DNA of 9,752 nucleotides from Aquiluna sp. (lineage in GTDB: Bacteria; Actinomycetota; Actinomycetes; Actinomycetales; Microbacteriaceae), in the NCBI GenBank assembly GCA_016780945.1, contig JADHKY010000038.1:1-9752 (forward strand), in the 5' to 3' direction. A program made the translations under genes and the position numbers. A model generated the notes under the pieces. The model did no database searches and was not told the origin of the DNA. It was given only the letters and a program-made list of their open reading frames with translations. Below are positions 6,354 through 9,752 of the stretch, piece after piece (the first letter of the stretch is position 1; every line of letters starts with the position of its first letter).

Positions 6354-7199
6354 CTGATTTATCTCGTCAAGAATTTTCCTAACGGCTGCCGTTCCCTCAG
6401 GCGAAGGGATGAGCGGATAAACATGCAGAGCACCAGGCTGAAAATGCAGGGTGTTTTCAATCCCCGCCGCAGCAAGTTTCATCTTTAAAGCCAGAGCGTC
6501 TTGATAGAGCAGGTCATAGTCGCCGACATAAATAGATGTTGGCGGGAGCCCCCGCAGTTCTCCTCGCAACGGACTCACCTCAACTCTTTTGTAGTCGCCG
6601 CGGCCCGACCAAACGATTGCGATGTAGCGAAGCGATTGTGAAAGGAGCCACGGGTCCCGGTTCTCATAGCGCTCGAAGTCCTCATAGCTCCATTCGGAAT
6701 CAACCCAAGGTGCAATCAGGATCAGCAGCTTTGTGATTTTCTGCCAGGAGCTCTGCTGAGCAATTGTCAGAGCCAGTCCTCCCCCGGCCGAGTCTCCGGC
6801 AATGACAACCGGTAGTCCCAGCCCAGCAACCTCCTTGCGAACAAGCTCGAGAAAACCAAGAGCATCATCGACATTGTGTCTGGAGGCAAGTCCGTATCGA
6901 GGCACGAAGACCGTGGAAGAGGTCTCGCGAGCGATCTTGGCAATTAGGTCCCAGTGCTGTTTGGCAATCGGCTGAACATAGCCGCCGCCGTGGAGGTAGA
7001 CAACAACTCGTTCACTTGGGCTTGAGCCCTTCACCACGCGCAGCGGGAAGCCGCCGACGACTTTGGTATCAATGCTCAGCCCCCTGAGCTGCTTGCTGGT
7101 TGGCATGGCAGGTGGTCGGGCGGGTCTGCCGAGCCTAGTGAGCCCGAGCTTCTTCTTAGCCATAAAGAAAAGCCAAACGATTCTCATAACCGGATTCAC
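6345..7199 (-). CDS. alpha/beta hydrolase, HSL-type esterase/lipase
   Basis: A probable carboxylesterase of the hormone-sensitive-lipase group (family IV, alpha/beta-hydrolase fold 3). Numbered from the outermost GTG at 7208 (287 aa), it shows the oxyanion-hole motif HGGG at 73-76, nucleophile S140 in GDSAGG, acid D232 in 'GDYDLL' and H262 in 'ALHVYP', so all catalytic residues are present. The substrate is unknown. A short hydrophobic stretch near the N-terminus (VMRIVWLFFMA) may be a membrane contact. Three starts are possible: GTG at 7208, GTG at 7199 and ATG at 7187. I prefer 7199 because it forms a GTGA overlap with the nei stop and has AGG 8 nt upstream. It is the last gene of the operon, and its TGA lies inside the tRNA-Gly gene on the other strand. 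Confidence 0.88.
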   Translation of the reverse strand: MNPVMRIVWLFFMAKKKLGLTRLGRPARPPAMPTSKQLRGLSIDTKVVGGFPLRVVKGSSPSERVVVYLHGGGYVQPIAKQHWDLIAKIARETSSTVFVPRYGLASRHNVDDALGFLELVRKEVAGLGLPVVIAGDSAGGGLALTIAQQSSWQKITKLLILIAPWVDSEWSYEDFERYENRDPWLLSQSLRYIAIVWSGRGDYKRVEVSPLRGELRGLPPTSIYVGDYDLLYQDALALKMKLAAAGIENTLHFQPGALHVYPLIPSPEGTAAVRKILDEINQSE

Positions 7200-7981
7200 T
7201 TTTGGCACCTGGCGCAGTAATAGAGCTTCCTGGTTGCCATCAGCTCCAAGGACACCTCATGCCCGCACTCCCTGCACGGCTGACCCTCACGTTTATAGAC
7301 GTAGTAGCGATCGACAAGCTTTGGCCTCCCCTTGAGGTGACCCTCGCGGGTAAGCATCAGCCCGGTTCGAACCCCTATTGGCATCAGCGTCACGCTGTCT
7401 TCCCAAATCTGATCGGCAAGCTCTAGAGGCAACAAGTTGCCGGGGGTGTGAGGGTTTATCAAAGAGCGGAAAAGCAGCTCTGCTCGATAGACATTGCCGA
7501 TACCGGCTATCACGCTCTGATCCATAAGCTGCTGCCCCACCGCAGTCTTTCTGGAGGTTAGCTTCGAAATGAAACGTTCGCGCTCTAAGCCCTTGCGGTC
7601 AGGCCGCAGAGGATCGGGGCCAAGCCTTGACTGAACGCCTTTGATGCCCGCCTTGTCGATCACCTCGCAGGCCGTTGGACCTCGCAGATCGGCCGTAATG
7701 CCAGGAAGTTGAAACCTTGCCCTGATTTGGCCGGTGACCTCGGGCGTGTCTCCGGCAGTAAAGCGCCATTTGCCATAGATGCCGAGGTGAATGCGAATTG
7801 CGATCTCGTCAAAGTGCAAAAACAGCTGTTTGCCCCAGGCGTCGGCTTTGGTGAGAACCCGTCCCGAAACGAGGGATGCGTCGGTGAACCTGCCCTGAGG
7901 AGAGCTGATGGATACCTTGCTGCCAAGAAAATCCCTTTGGAACCTCTTGGCGATGCGGTGAACGGTATGACCCTCGGGCAT
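7196..7981 (-). CDS. nei: Fpg/Nei family DNA glycosylase / AP lyase
   Basis: A base-excision-repair enzyme expected to remove oxidised bases and cut the abasic site; 261 aa. The start is fixed by MPEGHTVH, because Pro2 becomes the N-terminal catalytic residue, with Glu3 next to it. K51 in 'AWGKQLFL' matches the conserved lysine of the N-terminal domain, and 'LGPDPL' (120-125) is typical. A helix-two-turn-helix DNA-binding segment lies around 'IAGIGNVYRAELL' (158-170, N163). A C-terminal CX2C-X16-CX2C zinc finger uses C236, C239, C256 and C259, with R251 in its hairpin. The MPEGHTVH start resembles actinobacterial Nei-type enzymes more than MutM/Fpg, but oxidised-pyrimidine versus 8-oxoguanine preference cannot be read from sequence. 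It starts 2 bp after rpiB and overlaps the hydrolase start. Confidence 0.9.
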   Translation of the reverse strand: MPEGHTVHRIAKRFQRDFLGSKVSISSPQGRFTDASLVSGRVLTKADAWGKQLFLHFDEIAIRIHLGIYGKWRFTAGDTPEVTGQIRARFQLPGITADLRGPTACEVIDKAGIKGVQSRLGPDPLRPDRKGLERERFISKLTSRKTAVGQQLMDQSVIAGIGNVYRAELLFRSLINPHTPGNLLPLELADQIWEDSVTLMPIGVRTGLMLTREGHLKGRPKLVDRYYVYKREGQPCRECGHEVSLELMATRKLYYCARCQK

Positions 7982-7983
7982 TG

Positions 7984-8457
7984 CTAGTAGAGAACTTCGC
8001 CGGTTGCCTCGAAGTGGGACATCTTGCCAATTCGCCTCACGTGACGCTCGTCCTCAGAGAAGGGCTCAGCGATGAATATCTTCACCAGCTCCAAAACTTC
8101 TTCCCTACTGTGTTGGCGAGCGCCGAGGGCAACAACATTGGCATCGTTGTGCTCGCGAGCAAGCCTTGCAGTGGATTCATTCCAAACCAGTGCAGCGCGG
8201 ATGCCAGAAACCTTATTTGCGGCCATTTGCTCTCCGTTTCCGCTCCCACCAAGAACTATGCCCAGGGCCTCAACACCTTCTCTTTGGTCTTTGGCCACCG
8301 ACTGGGCAGCCGCAATGCAAAACCCCGGGTAGTCATCGAGTGCGTCGTATTCCTTGGGTCCGTGATCGATTAGCTCATGTCCTAGAGCTGACAGCTCAGA
8401 GACCAGGTAGGAGCTGAGCTCCATGCCCGCGTGGTCGGTAGCGATGTGAATGCGCAA
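7984..8457 (-). CDS. rpiB: Ribose-5-phosphate isomerase B
   Basis: Interconverts ribose 5-phosphate and ribulose 5-phosphate in the pentose phosphate pathway; 157 aa, cytoplasmic. It starts 'MRIHIATDHAG' with D8-H9. 'GGSGNGEQMAANK' (70-82) carries E76 where E. coli RpiB has the catalytic cysteine; M. tuberculosis RpiB likewise uses a glutamate. H103 in 'REHNDANV' is the other expected active-site residue. The start codon is TTG at 8457, directly after the TAG of the upstream gene, with GAGG about 9 nt before it. The family N-terminus leaves little room for another start. The zero gap suggests coupled translation. Confidence 0.95.
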   Translation of the reverse strand: MRIHIATDHAGMELSSYLVSELSALGHELIDHGPKEYDALDDYPGFCIAAAQSVAKDQREGVEALGIVLGGSGNGEQMAANKVSGIRAALVWNESTARLAREHNDANVVALGARQHSREEVLELVKIFIAEPFSEDERHVRRIGKMSHFEATGEVLY

Positions 8458-9156
8458 CTAACCCATCCTCTTCTCTATCTCACTCAGTTCTATATCAGCA
8501 TTATCTGTCCGAACCAAAACAGTCTCGCCATTGGTGGTCACAAGCTCAATCACCTCACCCGAGCTTGGCAGGAAGGCAACTTTCTTTCCCGACACCCTCA
8601 GGCCCAGGCCTCCATAGGACTTCCAACTCGCCTCAGTCTTGCGAACACTCTCGATGTCTCCATAGTCGACGCGAAACATTGGAATTCCCCTGAGGTAGAC
8701 AGTGAGGGCCTTACCGACCTCAATCCTGGGCTTTGCTAAGAAAAGGATCAGCAACACCGCAATTGGTGCAAGGACTACCAGAAAGGGAAAGGCGAGAGTC
8801 GATTCACTCGCATCGAGCAGCCCCACCTGAGAGTCAATAGCCGCCACCTGAATACCCGCCATGGTTGCAAACAACACCCCTGTCACCAGCATCAATACGA
8901 TTCTGATGGTCGAGGGAATCTTGGGGTAGAGAATCACCAATGCCCAGATAACACCTGGAATCAAAAACGCAGCACCTGCCCAAATTAGGTGCTCACCAAG
9001 AGGTGCAAACCCATCCGCTTGACCGCTTGGGCCCCAGTGGGTTGCCACGGGGTCAGGAAGCAAGCCGCCTGCCGCGAGAGAATTTGCCCACCAGTAGTAC
9101 CAGGCAAACGCCGCAACCGGAATCAGGGCCAAAAGGGTTGAGAGTTGTCTTTGCAC
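8458..9156 (-). CDS. DUF1648-type integral membrane protein of unknown function
   Basis: 232 aa. Four likely membrane helices are visible at about 6-24, 56-77, 84-107 and 122-141. Between the first two is 'THWGPSGQADGF' (39-50), the HWG..G..DG motif of DUF1648 proteins. The C-terminal 85 residues are soluble and beta-rich in appearance ('YGGLGLRVSG', then 'GEVIELVTTNGETVLVRTDN'), resembling the PH-like tail often found in actinobacterial DUF1648 proteins. I do not recognise a specific function. The start is GTG at 9156; GGAAGG abuts it directly, too close for a normal ribosome binding site. A TAGGCT at the right distance suggests a leaderless mRNA. It is the first gene of the operon with rpiB, nei and the hydrolase. 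Confidence 0.8.
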   Translation of the reverse strand: MQRQLSTLLALIPVAAFAWYYWWANSLAAGGLLPDPVATHWGPSGQADGFAPLGEHLIWAGAAFLIPGVIWALVILYPKIPSTIRIVLMLVTGVLFATMAGIQVAAIDSQVGLLDASESTLAFPFLVVLAPIAVLLILFLAKPRIEVGKALTVYLRGIPMFRVDYGDIESVRKTEASWKSYGGLGLRVSGKKVAFLPSSGEVIELVTTNGETVLVRTDNADIELSEIEKRMG

Positions 9157-9243
9157 CCTTCCAGCCTAGAGCCACCCGTAGGCTAGTTGCGGTCATTAAC
9201 CCCAGTGCCCTTTGGGCCAGAGACAAAGACGTATGGAGATTAG
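9157..9243. promoter_or_regulatory. divergent promoter region between the DUF1648 operon and pepN
   Basis: An 87-bp spacer. It contains a 6-bp inverted repeat, AGCCTA (9163-9168) and TAGGCT (9179-9184), separated by 10 bp. Read outward, each arm is TAGGCT, a TANNNT-type -10. The minus-strand copy ends 6 nt before the GTG at 9156, which would make transcription start on the start codon. The plus-strand copy would give pepN a leader of roughly 50 nt. No clear -35 elements are seen. The repeat could instead be an operator. Confidence 0.4.
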
Positions 9244-9752
9244 ATGCCAGGCGAAAACCTAACCCGCGAAGAGGCAAGCCAGAGAGCTCAGCGACTAAGC
9301 GTTGAAAGCTACCTAGTTCAACTCGATGTCACAACAGATGACAAAACATTCCAGTCAAAGACCACCGTCCGCTTTGGCTGCAGCGAGGCAGGCTACGAAA
9401 CCTTTATTGATGCCCAGACTGCGAGCGTGGAAAAGATTGTCCTAAACGGACAGGACCTTGACCCCAAGGTATTCAGCGACAATACCCGCATCACACTCCC
9501 CGCTCTGGAAAGCGAGAACGAGCTTTACATCGAGGCAACCGGCAAGTACTCAAATTCAGGCGAGGGGCTACACCGATTTGTTGATCCCGTGGACAACGAG
9601 GCCTACCTCTACACCCAGTTCGAGGTGCCTGACTCAAGGCGCATGTTCCCCGTTTTTGAGCAGCCAGACCTCAAGGCAACCTTTGAATTCCATATCACCG
9701 CTCCCAGCTATTGGAAGGTGATTTCAAACTCCCCCACCCCAGAGCCTGAGAA
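9244..9752 (+). CDS. pepN: Aminopeptidase N (M1 family), N-terminal part, truncated by window end
   Basis: The first 169 complete codons of a larger gene that continues beyond the right edge. M1 aminopeptidases remove N-terminal residues from peptides in the cytoplasm, using zinc. The visible part is the N-terminal beta-saddle domain. It starts 'MPGENLTREEA', continues through 'YLVQLDVTTDDKTF', and carries 'GEGLHRFVDP', 'YLYTQFEVPDSRRMFPVFEQPDLKATF' (a stretch strongly diagnostic of actinobacterial PepN) and 'YWKVISNSP'. The GAMEN and HEXXH motifs lie outside the window. ATG at 9244 has GGAG five bases upstream. It diverges from the DUF1648-rpiB-nei operon. Confidence 0.93.
   Translation, partial: MPGENLTREEASQRAQRLSVESYLVQLDVTTDDKTFQSKTTVRFGCSEAGYETFIDAQTASVEKIVLNGQDLDPKVFSDNTRITLPALESENELYIEATGKYSNSGEGLHRFVDPVDNEAYLYTQFEVPDSRRMFPVFEQPDLKATFEFHITAPSYWKVISNSPTPEPE

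Noticed and set aside
6381..6393. Hairpin AACGG-CTG-CCGTT as a terminator for tRNA-Gly
   Set aside because: Short stem followed by CCCTCAGG rather than Ts, and within the hydrolase coding region.
8226..8232. Loss of the RpiB catalytic cysteine as a sign of inactivation
   Set aside because: A Glu at this site is normal for the actinobacterial RpiB class, and the other active-site residues are intact.
9458..9721. Open frame of 87 codons near the right edge on the plus strand
   Set aside because: It is an out-of-frame shadow of pepN, whose true frame runs from 9244 without a stop to the window end.

Overview
This window looks like a core chromosomal segment of an actinobacterium. The evidence is the tig-clpP1-clpP2-clpX cluster with two ClpP paralogues, a ClgR-type operator in front of clpP1, an RpiB with Glu instead of Cys as the catalytic base, an Fpg/Nei glycosylase starting MPEGHTVH, and frequent GTG/TTG starts. 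Base composition looks moderate (mid-50s % GC by eye, not computed). That is low for the phylum and suggests a small-genome aquatic Microbacteriaceae-type lineage (Rhodoluna/Aquiluna-like); the lineage is inference. From memory, the order tig / tRNAs / esterase / nei / rpiB / pepN resembles the corresponding Mycobacterium tuberculosis region, so this appears to be ancestral synteny rather than an island.

Layout. Bases 1-177 (+) are the C-terminal end of a gene that is probably valS. A complete M3 peptidyl-dipeptidase gene (dcp, 187-2220, +) follows 9 bp later. It converges on clpX with overlapping stop codons. From about 6213 down to 2217 the minus strand reads tRNA-Pro(TGG), tig, clpP1, clpP2, clpX: nascent-chain folding followed by the ClpXP1P2 protease. 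A ClgR-like box sits on the tig stop codon, so clpP1-clpP2(-clpX) probably has its own stress-inducible promoter in addition to read-through from tRNA-Pro/tig. A tRNA-Gly(TCC) gene diverges from tRNA-Pro on the plus strand across a 69-bp promoter region.

Between 9156 and 6345 (-) lies a tightly packed four-gene operon: a DUF1648-type membrane protein, rpiB, an Fpg/Nei-family DNA glycosylase and an HSL-type alpha/beta hydrolase. Gaps are 0 bp, 2 bp and a short overlap. The hydrolase stop codon lies inside the 3' end of the opposite-strand tRNA-Gly gene. At the right edge pepN (M1 aminopeptidase N) diverges from this operon on the plus strand and is cut by the window end.

Functionally, four of the genes act in protein quality control or peptide turnover. 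Trigger factor folds nascent chains, ClpXP1P2 degrades proteins to peptides, and Dcp and PepN break peptides down further. No stretch over 300 bp lacks a gene. I found no mobile element, CRISPR array, phage gene or defence system. I do not think this window contains an undescribed system; the points of interest are regulatory and architectural.
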